In this document: positions 43,161 to 52,113 of the stretch, in pieces
Position numbering within the stretch: position 1 is the stretch's first letter
How the letters are laid out: the number at the start of each line of letters is the position of its first letter
Assembly: GCA_019638455.1 (NCBI GenBank)
Contig: JAHBTU010000003.1
Coordinates: 186,001 to 250,000 of the forward strand
Reading direction: 5' to 3'
DNA length: 64,000 nucleotides
From: Saprospiraceae bacterium
Lineage (GTDB): Bacteria; Bacteroidota; Bacteroidia; Chitinophagales; Saprospiraceae
Made by a program: the position numbers and the translations under genes
The notes under the pieces: generated by a model
What the model saw: only the letters and a program-made list of their open reading frames with translations
Told to the model about the DNA's origin: nothing
Database searches by the model: none

Positions 43161-44024
43161 TTAATGCGGAAACACCTCCCCCGCCATCCGAAAACCCTCG
43201 CCGAACGCCGCACGATCCATACCCAACTCAGCCTGCACATCGTCGAAAAAAGCGACAAGATTTTCCGTCGCCATGTTGCCCGTCAAATCGTCTTTAGCCA
43301 TCGGGCAGCCGCCGAAGCCGCGCATGGCGCCGTCGTAGCGGCGGCAGCCATTGCGCCAAGCGGCATCTATTTTTTCGCGCCAGTTGTGCGGCAGCGTGTG
43401 CAGGTGTGCGCCGAATTCGATGTCCGGGTAAGCAGGAATCAGGTTGCCAAAGAGATAGGAGATGTTCTGCGGGTTGGAACAGCCGATGGTGTCGGAAAGC
43501 GAAAAGATACGGATGCCGAGCGGCACCAACTCGTTCACCCAACGCTGCACGATTTCTACGTTCCACGGGTCGCCATAAGGATTGCCAAAACCCATCGAGA
43601 TATAGAGCACCAATTGTTTGCCATGCCGCTCGCAAAGTTCCTGAATCGCTTTCGTGCGTTCCACGCTTTCGGCGATGGTGGCGTTGGTGTTGCGCAACTG
43701 AAACGTCTCGCTGATGCTGAACGGGTAGCCCAGATACTGGATTTCGGGGAAACGGCAAGCATCCTGCGCCCCTCGCTCATTGGCCACGATGGCGAGCAAT
43801 TTCGTGGACGTGCCGGAAAGGTCTAACTTTGCCAGCACCTCGGCGGTGTCGCGCATCTGCGGAATCGCCTTGGGGCTGACAAACGACCCAAAATCAATCG
43901 TGTCGAAACCCACGCGCAACAACTGGTTGATGTAGGCGGCTTTCACGTCGGTTTCGATAAAGTCGTTCAGCCCCTGCATGGCATCGCGGGGGCATTCGAT
44001 GAGTTTGATAGTGGATTGCGACAA
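43161..44024 (-). CDS. Hydroxymethylglutaryl-CoA lyase
   Basis: This 287-residue TIM-barrel lyase cleaves HMG-CoA to acetoacetate and acetyl-CoA (leucine breakdown). Marks are IECPRDAMQGL (equivalent to the E-x-x-R-D-G-x-Q start), the VSPKAIPQM loop, YISMGFGNPYGDP, DTIGCSNP, HLHTL metal ligands, and GFGGCPMAKDDLTGN with the catalytic Cys. The typical Gly-Leu of the RDGLQ segment is Ala-Met here. No other leucine-pathway gene is adjacent. Confidence 0.9.
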   Translation of the reverse strand: MSQSTIKLIECPRDAMQGLNDFIETDVKAAYINQLLRVGFDTIDFGSFVSPKAIPQMRDTAEVLAKLDLSGTSTKLLAIVANERGAQDACRFPEIQYLGYPFSISETFQLRNTNATIAESVERTKAIQELCERHGKQLVLYISMGFGNPYGDPWNVEIVQRWVNELVPLGIRIFSLSDTIGCSNPQNISYLFGNLIPAYPDIEFGAHLHTLPHNWREKIDAAWRNGCRRYDGAMRGFGGCPMAKDDLTGNMATENLVAFFDDVQAELGMDRAAFGEGFRMAGEVFPH

Positions 44025-44093
44025 GGTGGTGAAGTTTTGTGGTAGGGCAAGTTCCTACGATTTATGTTGGTCAGGCTAAACAAATTTGGATGG

Positions 44094-44101
44094 CCAAAGT
44101 T
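44094..44101 (-). promoter_or_regulatory. -7 promoter box for HMG-CoA lyase gene
   Basis: TAACTTTG on the minus strand lies 69 bases before the ATG. Confidence 0.55.
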
Positions 44102-44123
44102 AGTGGTGTTCCGTTCAACAAAT

Positions 44124-44160
44124 CAACCAATCAACCCGCCCGACCAGCTCTTTCGGGTGG
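44124..44160 (+). promoter_or_regulatory. AC-rich leader with hairpin before small membrane gene
   Basis: AACCAATCAAC (shared with the leuS and dnaJ leaders) is followed by a 9-bp hairpin, CCCGCCCGA/TCGGGTGGG, and then by CAAATCAACAAAGC up to the ATG at 44176. Confidence 0.4.
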
Positions 44161-44175
44161 GCAAATCAACAAAGC

Positions 44176-44412
44176 ATGAAAAATAAAGGATTGCTGACGC
44201 TGCTTGGCTTTGCGCTCATCATCATTGGATTTTCGGCGCTTATCCTTCAATTGGTGGGCGTGCAGTGGGTGTTTCTTTCCTTTTTGGAAAAAATGGGGCG
44301 ACTGTTCGCCTTCGTGGTGAAAATCATCATGGTCATCGCAGGCTTCGTCGTCATCGTGTTGGCGCGAACGGACTGGGAGCGCGAGCGGCGGGAGAGCGGG
44401 GGAGAGCAATGA
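44176..44412 (+). CDS. Small membrane protein, two transmembrane helices
   Basis: This 78-residue protein has two hydrophobic helices (LLTLLGFALIIIGFSALIL and LFAFVVKIIMVIAGFVVIVL) around a short loop, and a charged C-terminal tail (DWERERRES). I know no function. It starts 152 bases from the divergent HMG-CoA lyase gene and ends 130 bases before rtcB. Confidence 0.65.
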   Translation: MKNKGLLTLLGFALIIIGFSALILQLVGVQWVFLSFLEKMGRLFAFVVKIIMVIAGFVVIVLARTDWERERRESGGEQ

Positions 44413-44541
44413 CGTGTGCATCCCAACATCCCCCCCCACGTCGGCCAAGCCGGAACTTTTAGCCGTGCACCTTATGTTTTCACGCCGATTTTTTTCCTGC
44501 AACCCCCAACTCGCGTCGCCCCCGACTGCAAACTGACTCTA

Positions 44542-45741
44542 ATGACACACCTGCAAATTTTCGGCGAACCCATCATTGACGAAAAAGCCATCGAGCAAAT
44601 CCGCCGATGCGCCTCTTCGCCCGACGACCTCGGCACCTTGACCGCCGACGCGCACTATGGCTACGGCCACCCTATTGGTGGCGTGATGGCATATAAGAAC
44701 AAAATCAGCCTCTCAGGAGTCGGCTTCGACATTGCCTGCGGCAACAAGGCCACCCAAACAAACATCCGCGCCGCCGACCTGAATATCGAAAAGGTAATGG
44801 ACGAAGTTTTCAAGCAAATCGGCTTCGGCATCGGTCGCCCAAACCCAAAGCCCATTGACCACCCTGTGTTCGACCACATCGCCAAAGCCGAATTCAAGCC
44901 TCAGCGCAAAATGATTCAAGCCGCCATGAACCAACTCGGCACGGTCGGCTCCGGCAACCATTTCGTGGATTTGTTTGAGGATGAAGAAGGCTGGGTATGG
45001 GTCGGTGTTCACTTCGGGTCGCGCGGTTTCGGCCACAAGACCACCACGGGCTTCATCGCCCTTTCCAAAGGGAAAACCTTCGACGACCATGTGAACGAAG
45101 GCGGCATGGACGCTCCGCCCATCCTTTTCGACGCCAGTTCGGCACTCGGTCAGGATTACCTCGCCGCCATGCGTCTTGCGGGCGAATACGCATACGCGGG
45201 CCGCGACGTGGTGGTGTCAAAAGTTTTGGAAATACTCGGTGCGCAATCGCTTTTTGAAGTCCACAACCACCACAATTTCTTGTGGGAAGAGGAGCATTTC
45301 GGCGAAAAATACTACGTCGTGCGAAAAGGAGCCACTCCTGCTTTCCCCGGGCAATATGGTTTCATCGGGGCGAACATGACCGACATTTCGGTAATTGTGA
45401 GGGGGGTGGATTCGGATTTGAGCAAAAAAGGCTTGTACTCAACGGTGCACGGCGCGGGCCGCGCCATGAGCCGCAACAAAGCCGCCGGGAAAAAACGCTG
45501 GAAAAACGGCAAGGTGGAATACCTGACAAAAGGGGCGGTGGACTGGCCAAAAGTGAAAAAGGAGATAAAGAAAAAAGGCATCACACTGCGCGGCGGCGGT
45601 GCCGACGAGGCACCAGAGTGCTACAAAAAACTTTATCAAGTGCTGGCCTTCCACGAGGGCACCATCGAAATATGCTACCGCCTCAAGCCCATCGGCGTGG
45701 CGATGGCCGCGCCGGATATGTACGACCCGTACAAGGATTGA
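44542..45741 (+). CDS. rtcB: RtcB-type RNA ligase
   Basis: This Mn/GTP-dependent ligase joins 2',3'-cyclic phosphate and 5'-OH RNA ends (RNA repair). The 399-residue product has GVGFDIACGNKA (metal-binding Asp and Cys), GSGNHFVDL, VHFGSRGFGH, VHNHHNFLWEE and STVHGAGRAMSR with the guanylated His. Bacterial rtcB is often next to rtcA, rtcR or archease; none is here. The ATG at 44542 is chosen over 44416 because family homology begins there. Confidence 0.93.
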   Translation: MTHLQIFGEPIIDEKAIEQIRRCASSPDDLGTLTADAHYGYGHPIGGVMAYKNKISLSGVGFDIACGNKATQTNIRAADLNIEKVMDEVFKQIGFGIGRPNPKPIDHPVFDHIAKAEFKPQRKMIQAAMNQLGTVGSGNHFVDLFEDEEGWVWVGVHFGSRGFGHKTTTGFIALSKGKTFDDHVNEGGMDAPPILFDASSALGQDYLAAMRLAGEYAYAGRDVVVSKVLEILGAQSLFEVHNHHNFLWEEEHFGEKYYVVRKGATPAFPGQYGFIGANMTDISVIVRGVDSDLSKKGLYSTVHGAGRAMSRNKAAGKKRWKNGKVEYLTKGAVDWPKVKKEIKKKGITLRGGGADEAPECYKKLYQVLAFHEGTIEICYRLKPIGVAMAAPDMYDPYKD

Positions 45742-45882
45742 GTGCAATTTGGGAATGTGCCAATCCCGATGTTTTAGGACAGGTTGTGCTTATTTGGGAG
45801 TGGGTGATTGCCAAAAAACTTTGTTAATCAAGGTATTGATTGACACGCCCCTATCGTTCGTGCCAGACCCGAAAGCGTTTCG

Positions 45883-47151
45883 TCAAAGCCCGGTAGCCAC
45901 TGTTTTGGTGCCCCGCTCGGCGATAAGCCGACCGCGCACATTGAGTTCGCGGTAGAGTTCAAGCGGCTCCAAGGCTGCCCCGCTGCGCCGCCGGGCCTCT
46001 CGCAGCAAAGGCCGCACGTCGGTGCGGAAGGCATCCTGCAACAGCGTTTGGGCGCGTGCCACGTCGTTGTCGGCTTGTGCTTCCCGAAGCGCATCCCTAT
46101 CCACCAGCAGCGCCTGTGCGAGTGCCAATCGGATGGCCTCCAAGCTTTGCATGAGGTCTTCGAGCGGGTCCTTGAGGTTGTGGCTGGCATCAATCATCCA
46201 GGCCAATTCGTTCGCCTCCATTCCATCCACCAATTCGTTGAAAATGAGAAACAATTGATATGGCCTGATGCTGCCAGTAGTGAGGTCGTCGTCGCCGTAT
46301 TTGCTGTCGTTGAAATGAAAGCCGCCGAGTCTGCGAAGCATGAGGAGCGTCGCCACGATTTGTTCGATGTTGGTGTTCGGCAGATGATGGCCGAGGTCCA
46401 CCAAGCAAAAGGCTTTTTCCCCGCAGCATTGCGCCAGAAAATGTGAGGTGCCCCAGTCCTGCACGACCATCGAATAAAAATTAGGCTCATAAGGCTTGTA
46501 CTCTATGAACATTCGCCAATCATCCGGCAAATGGCGATAGATTTCTTGCAAGGCTTCCTGTGTATGTAGCAAAGCTCGGCGGAAGTCCAATTGTCCCGGG
46601 AAAGACGAGCCGTCGGCCAGCCACACGGTGATGGCTTTCGAGCCGAGTTGCCGACCGATTTCGATGACTTCCAGATTGTGCTCGATGGCTTGCTGGCGCA
46701 CCGCGGGGGTCACGTTGCACAGGGAGCCAAATTTGTAGGAGAGGCGCTGCCCCGGCTGGTCTTGGAAGGTGTTGGAATTGACAGCGTCGAAGCGGATGCC
46801 AAGCGCATCTGCCTGCTCACGGGTGGCAGTCGGGTCAGTGGGCATGTCCCAGGGAATATGCAGTGAAATAGCGCCTGCGGAGCGGGTGAGCGCGTGCAAA
46901 AGCCCCACGTCGTCGAGTTTTTGTGTCAGATTGCCCGGCTCTCCTCCGATAGGAAAACGCCCAAATCGAGTGCCGCCCGCTCCCAATGCCCAGCTCGGCA
47001 CGGCTACCTGAAAGGCGGCGACACGTTCCGCTATGTCGTCGGCGCGAAGTCCTTTTTTATCGAGTTGCTGCTCCAAAAAAGCATATTGCGCTCGATGTTC
47101 GCCGATACGTTTGTCGTTGTGTGCTTCGATGTGAGAGGTCTGAATCGTCAC
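45883..47151 (-). CDS. rhaI: L-rhamnose isomerase (RhaI type)
   Basis: This 422-residue TIM-barrel sugar isomerase resembles the Pseudomonas RhaI group rather than E. coli RhaA. It has WALGAGGTRFGRF, HIPWDMP, FDAVNSNTFQ, the metal ligands in MFIEYKPYEPNFYS and LVDLGHHLPNTNIEQIV, and FHFNDSKYGDDDLT. It converts L-rhamnose to L-rhamnulose. It lies downstream of the aldolase-dehydrogenase fusion gene on the same strand, so the two form the core of rhamnose breakdown. A rhamnulose kinase is not seen in the window. Confidence 0.9.
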   Translation of the reverse strand: MTIQTSHIEAHNDKRIGEHRAQYAFLEQQLDKKGLRADDIAERVAAFQVAVPSWALGAGGTRFGRFPIGGEPGNLTQKLDDVGLLHALTRSAGAISLHIPWDMPTDPTATREQADALGIRFDAVNSNTFQDQPGQRLSYKFGSLCNVTPAVRQQAIEHNLEVIEIGRQLGSKAITVWLADGSSFPGQLDFRRALLHTQEALQEIYRHLPDDWRMFIEYKPYEPNFYSMVVQDWGTSHFLAQCCGEKAFCLVDLGHHLPNTNIEQIVATLLMLRRLGGFHFNDSKYGDDDLTTGSIRPYQLFLIFNELVDGMEANELAWMIDASHNLKDPLEDLMQSLEAIRLALAQALLVDRDALREAQADNDVARAQTLLQDAFRTDVRPLLREARRRSGAALEPLELYRELNVRGRLIAERGTKTVATGL

Positions 47152-47187
47152 GTTGGGTTGGTTTTATTGATTTTGACAAACCGTCTT

Positions 47188-47223
47188 TGGAAGACAGACG
47201 ACTTCGGTAAAAATCGTCTTCCA
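47188..47223. promoter_or_regulatory. Inverted repeat between rhamnose genes
   Basis: TGGAAGAC (47188-47195) and GTCTTCCA (47216-47223) are perfect complements, with further pairing of GACGA and TCGTC inside. It lies 37 bases upstream of the rhaI start and could be a regulator site or a hairpin setting relative expression. Confidence 0.4.
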
Positions 47224-47307
47224 GCGAAAGACATCATGGGTAAGTTTTGCCTTTTTTAGAAAGATGAAAAGGAAAGTCCCTTGCGAACGAGGCTTCCCAC
47301 CACGCGC

Positions 47308-49410
47308 TCACCGCACAAAAGCCGCCGCCATGCCGCCGTCCACATTCAGCATATTGCCCGTGCTTTTGTCGAGGAGGGCGACGAACGCGAACACGGCATT
47401 GGCAATGTCTTCCGGGCGAATGATTTCGTGCATCAGGTTGCGTTGAGCATAGTATTGCGGCAACTCCTCCACGGAGATGCCGTAGGCTTTGGCTCTGCCT
47501 TCGGCCCACGCTCCTTCCCATATTTTGCTGCCTATGATGACACCGTCCGGGTTCACCGTGTTCACCCGAATTTTATCCTGCGCCACCTCGGCGGCCAATA
47601 GCCGCGTGATGTGTTGCTGGGCGGCCTTGGCTGCGCCATAGGCGATGTTGTTGGGGCCAGCCACGAGGCCGTTTTTACTGGCGATATGCACGATGTCGCC
47701 TCCCAATCCCTGCGCTCGCATGATGGCTACGGCATTTTTATCCAAGAGAAATTGTCCTTTCACGAGCACGTCTTGCAAGAGGTTCCAATCGTCGAGGGTG
47801 GTGTCGAGCAGGGGTTTTGAAATGGCCAGACCCGCGCTGTGCACCACGATGTCAACGCCTCCGAACATCAGGCAGGTGCGAGCGAAGGCTTGTTGCACGG
47901 ATTCGGCGTTCGTCACATCGCAAACGGTGTAGGCTGCGGCATCGCGGGAATATGATTTCGCGGCCTCGATGAGGCGTTCTTCCACGATGTCGGCAAGCAT
48001 CACGTTGGCGCCTTCGGCAGCCAGTTTGTCTGCGATGGCCATGCCGATACCACCGCCAGCCCCCGTCACCAATGCTACGCGGCGCGATAGCGGTTTTTCT
48101 TTTGGCATACGCTGCAATTTGGCTTCCTCCAACAGCCAATACTCAATATTGAAGGCTTCCTGACGGGGTAGGGCGGTGTACCCAGAAATGGCTTCCGCGC
48201 CGCGCATCACGTTGATGGCGTTGAGATAAAATTCGCTGGACACCCGTGCCGTCTGTTTGTCTTTTGCAAAAGTGAACATCCCCACGCCCGGATAGAGCAA
48301 CACGACCGGGTTGGGGTCGCGCATGGCAGGGCTATCGGGGCGCTTGCATGCCTCATAGTAGGCGGCATATTCGCGCCGGTAGCCCTCGAATGCGGGTGAC
48401 AAGGCTGACTGGATGGCACGGAGGTCGGACGTGTCCGCATCGGGAGCGATTGGCAAGACCAACGGCTGGATTTTGGTGCGCAAGAAGTGGTCGGGGCAGC
48501 TGGTGCCAAGCGGGGCCAGTTGTTCCAAATCGTGCGAGTTGATAAACTCAAGCACCCGTTCGTCGTCGGTGAAGTGGCCAATCATTCGGCGGTGGCTCGA
48601 GCACAACCCGCGCAATACTGGGGCGATGCGGGCTGCCTGTGACTGTCGGGTGGCCGCTTGGAGGCTTTCGACTTTTGAGCCTCCGAGCACCGGGCGTTTT
48701 TTGCCCAGATTCCGCTCGATGTGCGCGGATGCCATTTCGATGACTTCGAGGCTGTTGGTGTAGCAAGCGTGGGAGGTGTCGCCCCAAGTGAAAAGGCCGT
48801 GTCCGCCCAGCACGATGCCTCGAATGTCGGGGTTTTCTTGCAGGCATTTTTCCAGTTGCAGCGCCAAGTCGAAGCCGGGGCGTTGCCAAGGCACCCACCC
48901 CATGGTGTCGCCCCAAATATCGCGGGTGATGGCGCGGCTGTCTTTGGCGGCAGCCACTGCGATGACGGCATCGGGGTGGAGGTGGTCAATGTGTCGGAAG
49001 GGGAGCAGGCCATGAAGGGGTGTGTCAATGCTCGGTGCGGCACTATCGAGGTCGAAAAGGCAGTGGCGTTGTAGTTCCACGATTTCGTCCTCCCATTCGA
49101 TGCCTCGGTATCGGCTTTTCAGTTGGTGCAGTTTTTCCACATACAGGCCTGCGATGCCCCTGCGCGTGAGGGTTCCGATGTCGCCGCCAGAGCCTTTCAC
49201 CCATAGCACCTCTACTGCCGCGCCGGTGAGCGGGTCGCGTTCGATGGTTTTGCAGGACGTGTTGCCGCCGCCGTAATTGGTGATGCGCAGGTCTGCCCCC
49301 AAAATGTTGGAGCGGTAGAGAAAGAGCGCGATTTCGTCGCCCGCCAATTCGGCGGCTTTTTGTTCGTCCCAGAGATACTTGACGTGATTGAACGCAGCAG
49401 GCACGGTCAT
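47308..49410 (-). CDS. Rhamnulose-1-phosphate aldolase / alcohol dehydrogenase fusion
   Basis: This protein is about 700 residues in two parts. The N-terminal ~440 residues are a class II aldolase (GGGNTSCKTIERDP, LVLGGHGLFTWGD, HLHPDAVIA with metal His). The C-terminal ~260 residues are a short-chain dehydrogenase (VTGAGGGIGMAIADKL, the NNIAYGAAKAAQQH Tyr-x-x-x-Lys, VNPDGV). This matches the bifunctional RhaD-ADH family, which splits rhamnulose-1-phosphate and oxidises the lactaldehyde formed. The ATG at 49410 fits the family better than 49440. It is divergent from the transporter gene. Confidence 0.93.
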   Translation of the reverse strand: MTVPAAFNHVKYLWDEQKAAELAGDEIALFLYRSNILGADLRITNYGGGNTSCKTIERDPLTGAAVEVLWVKGSGGDIGTLTRRGIAGLYVEKLHQLKSRYRGIEWEDEIVELQRHCLFDLDSAAPSIDTPLHGLLPFRHIDHLHPDAVIAVAAAKDSRAITRDIWGDTMGWVPWQRPGFDLALQLEKCLQENPDIRGIVLGGHGLFTWGDTSHACYTNSLEVIEMASAHIERNLGKKRPVLGGSKVESLQAATRQSQAARIAPVLRGLCSSHRRMIGHFTDDERVLEFINSHDLEQLAPLGTSCPDHFLRTKIQPLVLPIAPDADTSDLRAIQSALSPAFEGYRREYAAYYEACKRPDSPAMRDPNPVVLLYPGVGMFTFAKDKQTARVSSEFYLNAINVMRGAEAISGYTALPRQEAFNIEYWLLEEAKLQRMPKEKPLSRRVALVTGAGGGIGMAIADKLAAEGANVMLADIVEERLIEAAKSYSRDAAAYTVCDVTNAESVQQAFARTCLMFGGVDIVVHSAGLAISKPLLDTTLDDWNLLQDVLVKGQFLLDKNAVAIMRAQGLGGDIVHIASKNGLVAGPNNIAYGAAKAAQQHITRLLAAEVAQDKIRVNTVNPDGVIIGSKIWEGAWAEGRAKAYGISVEELPQYYAQRNLMHEIIRPEDIANAVFAFVALLDKSTGNMLNVDGGMAAAFVR

Positions 49411-49604
49411 GGAATTTTGTTTGAAAAAATATATTGACACAAAAAAGGGGGGGCTTCCGCAAGGATTCTTGAAGGTGAAATGTGGGGCGTAAAGTTAGGT
49501 TGTGCGGGGCGAGTTTGGCCGGCTGCTTTTTTTCGTTTTGCGTGTTTTTTTTTCTGTAAAATGCTCGCCTTGGCGCTCGGAAAAAATTCATCAACATCGG
49601 CAAA

Positions 49605-50993
49605 ATGTTTTCAAAACTCGGCGCTCGCCTCGAAAGCGTGCAGGAATTTGAAAAAACGCCTGTGCCAGCCACGCGATGGAAAAGTTGGCGCAGCTTCCTC
49701 GGAATGTACGCTGGCGAACATACCGCTGGCACGGAGTTCGTCATCGGCCCGTTGTTCGTGGCGCACGGGGTCGCGGCGGGCGACTTGGTGCTTGGGTTGT
49801 TGTTGGGCAACTTGTTGGCTGTGTTGAGCTGGGCGTTCCTTTGTGCGCCCATCGCGGTGCGGGAGCGCATCACCCTGTATTTCAAGCTGGAAAAAATTTG
49901 CGGGAAACGGTTGGTCACGCTCTACAATCTCGTCAATGCGCTGATGTTTTGTTTTCTCGCAGGCTCCATGATAGCCGTGTCGGCCACAGCGGTGGGTATC
50001 CCTTTTGATTTGCCGATGGCCAAGCTGTCTGATTGGCTACCTTCGGGTGTGGGCTGGGTCGTCACGGTATTGGTTGTTGGGATGGCGACGACGCTGGTGG
50101 CCATGCTTGGCTACGACCAAGTGTCGCGCTTTTCCAACTTGGCTGCCCCGTGGATGATTCTGGTCTTTCTTGCGGCTGCCATTGCTGTGTTGCCGGAGTT
50201 GGGTGTCAGCGACGCGGGCGATTTTTGGTCGGTTGCCGAAAGTAAAATTTGGACAGGCGTGCCGATAGAAGGGCAATCGAAATTCGGCTTTTGGCACGTT
50301 TTGTTTTTTGCGTGGTTTTGCAACATGGCTATGCACATCGGCATGGCGGATTTGTCGGTGTTGCGCTATGCCAAGTCGTGGCAGGCGGGCTTTGCCTCCG
50401 CAGGCGGGATGTTTGTCGGGCATTACTTGGCATGGTTGGCATCGGGCATTCTGTACGCTGTTTTTTTGCAAAAAAGCCAAAACGCGCAAGAATTTGCTCC
50501 CGGCCCCATCGCCTACTATGCCGCTGGCGTGGCGGGGGCGGTGTGCGTCATCGTGGCAGGCTGGACCACCGCCAACCCGACCATCTACCGCGCGGGACTG
50601 GCGGTGCAGGCTGTGATGCCTGCTTCAAAAACATGGAAAGTGACTCTAATCGTAGGATTGACAACCACCGTGGCGGCTTGTTTTCCCGCATTGGTCATGC
50701 GCCTGCTCGATTTTGTGGCGCTCTACGGCCTTTTGCTGATGCCAATGGGGGCCATCGTTTTTATGGATGTTTGGATATTCCCGAAATGGGGGCTTCAAAG
50801 CAATTTGGCGGCGCTGCGACATCTGCACTGGAACTGGGCAGCGGCGCTTACTTGGTTCTCGACGCTTGGGGCCTGTGTCTTCATCAACCGTGCCTTCGGG
50901 GTGGAGATATTCTTTCTCGGTTTGCCGGGGTGGTTTGTGGCAGTCGCCGTGTATGCGCTGCTGAGTTATGTTTTTCAAAAAAAGAGAGCATGA
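49605..50993 (+). CDS. NCS1/cytosine-permease-like transporter, possible rhamnose importer
   Basis: This 462-residue protein has about twelve transmembrane helices (for example GLLLGNLLAVLSWAFLCAPI, VVTVLVVGMATTLVAMLGY, WMILVFLAAAIAVLP). The general pattern fits the nucleobase-cation-symporter-1 family. It is divergent from the rhamnose aldolase-dehydrogenase gene and shares its intergenic promoter region, so rhamnose or a related sugar is a plausible cargo; this is inferred from position only. It overlaps the next small gene by 4 bases. Confidence 0.75.
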   Translation: MFSKLGARLESVQEFEKTPVPATRWKSWRSFLGMYAGEHTAGTEFVIGPLFVAHGVAAGDLVLGLLLGNLLAVLSWAFLCAPIAVRERITLYFKLEKICGKRLVTLYNLVNALMFCFLAGSMIAVSATAVGIPFDLPMAKLSDWLPSGVGWVVTVLVVGMATTLVAMLGYDQVSRFSNLAAPWMILVFLAAAIAVLPELGVSDAGDFWSVAESKIWTGVPIEGQSKFGFWHVLFFAWFCNMAMHIGMADLSVLRYAKSWQAGFASAGGMFVGHYLAWLASGILYAVFLQKSQNAQEFAPGPIAYYAAGVAGAVCVIVAGWTTANPTIYRAGLAVQAVMPASKTWKVTLIVGLTTTVAACFPALVMRLLDFVALYGLLLMPMGAIVFMDVWIFPKWGLQSNLAALRHLHWNWAAALTWFSTLGACVFINRAFGVEIFFLGLPGWFVAVAVYALLSYVFQKKRA

Positions 50994-51169
50994 AAAAAGG
51001 CATTTTCCATTTGTTGCGAGCACTTGGTTTAGTGCTGACCTTGCTGCCCTCCATACTTGTGTTTGAAGGAAGCATCACGCTCGACACCCACAAAACGCTT
51101 ATGCTGTTGGGATGCCTTGCGTGGTTTGGCGCCATACCTTTTGGAAAAAGAAGCGATGCGGATGATTAG
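50990..51169 (+). CDS. Small membrane protein coupled to the transporter
   Basis: This 59-residue protein has two hydrophobic helices (LLRALGLVLTLLPSILVF and LMLLGCLAWFGAIPF). Its ATG overlaps the transporter's TGA (ATGA), so translation is probably coupled. It may be an accessory subunit of the transporter. The family is not recognised. Confidence 0.65.
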   Translation: MKKGIFHLLRALGLVLTLLPSILVFEGSITLDTHKTLMLLGCLAWFGAIPFGKRSDADD

Positions 51170-51178
51170 GCTATCGCT

Positions 51179-51634
51179 TCATTCCAATTCCCCCTCGAGC
51201 GAATCTGGCGGGAAGACAAGGTTTTCGTCGCCGGGCCGGAAGGTGTCAATAGGCATCAACTCATCAAAATTGACACGGTTCACCAACCAATAGCCTTTGA
51301 CCCGCAACAATCCCAAATAACCGGGCAGCGGCTCGCCCAATTCGTCTTCGAAGTGGTAGCTGCAAATAGCGGAGTCGCCCGTGATTTGGCACCGCAGGTT
51401 GAGCAGCACATTGTTTTCCCAATCCAACGTGTCGGTACCCTTGTTGTAGCTGGCCAGTTCATCCACATAGAGCAGCGCCTCGCCCGTGCTGAGCTCGCGT
51501 GCGCAGTCGAACCGATTTTTGTCAATACATGCTTGCCATGTTTGCGCGGTTTCCTCGGGCGAAAGACAGGGTGGGGAAGTGCAGCCAATGATGAGCGATA
51601 CTAAAGTCAGGCCGCCAAGCGAAAGGTGCTTCAT
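51179..51634 (-). CDS. Predicted lipoprotein of unknown function
   Basis: This 151-residue protein has a lipoprotein signal ending LIIGC (lipidation on Cys18). The mature part (WQACIDKNRFDCARELSTG, YLGLLRVKGYWLVNRVNFDEL) has several Cys and ends acidic. It is convergent with the small membrane protein gene, 9 bases apart. No family is recognised. Confidence 0.65.
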   Translation of the reverse strand: MKHLSLGGLTLVSLIIGCTSPPCLSPEETAQTWQACIDKNRFDCARELSTGEALLYVDELASYNKGTDTLDWENNVLLNLRCQITGDSAICSYHFEDELGEPLPGYLGLLRVKGYWLVNRVNFDELMPIDTFRPGDENLVFPPDSLEGELE

Positions 51635-51719
51635 TGAGTCAATAGTTAACGTAACGTATTCGATAACACGCTCAAAGGTAACAGGATTTTGAAGCGCGGT
51701 TTTTTTTCTTGAAAAACAG

Positions 51720-51752
51720 TTTGGTTTTCAAAAAGGCTTGCGCGTACATTTG
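51720..51752 (+). promoter_or_regulatory. Promoter for tRNA-Val
   Basis: TTTG at 51720-51723, a 21-base spacer, then TACATTTG at 51745-51752, 18 bases before the tRNA. Confidence 0.72.
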
Positions 51753-51770
51753 CCGCCGCTTTTGCGATTT

Positions 51771-51845
51771 GGGCGCATAGCTCAGCTGGTTCAGAGCACC
51801 TGCCTTACAAGCAGGGGGTCGGAGGTTCGAATCCTTCTGCGCCCA
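51771..51845 (+). tRNA. tRNA-Val (anticodon TAC)
   Basis: This 75-base cloverleaf has acceptor GGGCGCA/TGCGCCC plus A, an anticodon stem CCTGC/GCAGG with loop CTTACAA, and T-arm GGTTCGAATCC. A terminator follows 4 bases later. Confidence 0.95.
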
Positions 51846-51848
51846 CAG

Positions 51849-51877
51849 AGCCACCTCAGACGGGGTGGCTTTTTTTG
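51849..51877 (+). terminator. Terminator after tRNA-Val
   Basis: AGCCACC pairs with GGTGGCT and is followed by seven T. Confidence 0.88.
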
Positions 51878-51924
51878 TTTAGGGTCTTTTGGGTGGGGAA
51901 AAGAAATAGGGGGCTTTTTCCTGT

Positions 51925-52104
51925 TATACCCAGATTAAAGAGGATTTGAACCTGCCGGTTGGCAAGGCAGGGATTTCCTTGATTGATTTGCATGACTTCC
52001 AAAGGGTTGCGAGCACTGTTCGTTCAAAACCACCTTGTCAGACCCTGTACTCAGGGGCTTGCCCGGCCAAGTGAAGCGGACGGGGCTGATTTGCGTTGAC
52101 TATA
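51925..52104 (+). repeat. Interspersed repeat R1, long form (copy D)
   Basis: This 180-bp copy is nearly identical to copy B at 30765-30945, with one G missing in the GTGGAAGC stretch (which breaks the open frame). TATA is present at both ends. It is followed at once by repeats R2 and R3. Confidence 0.92.
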
Positions 52105-52113
52105 AGGGCATTT

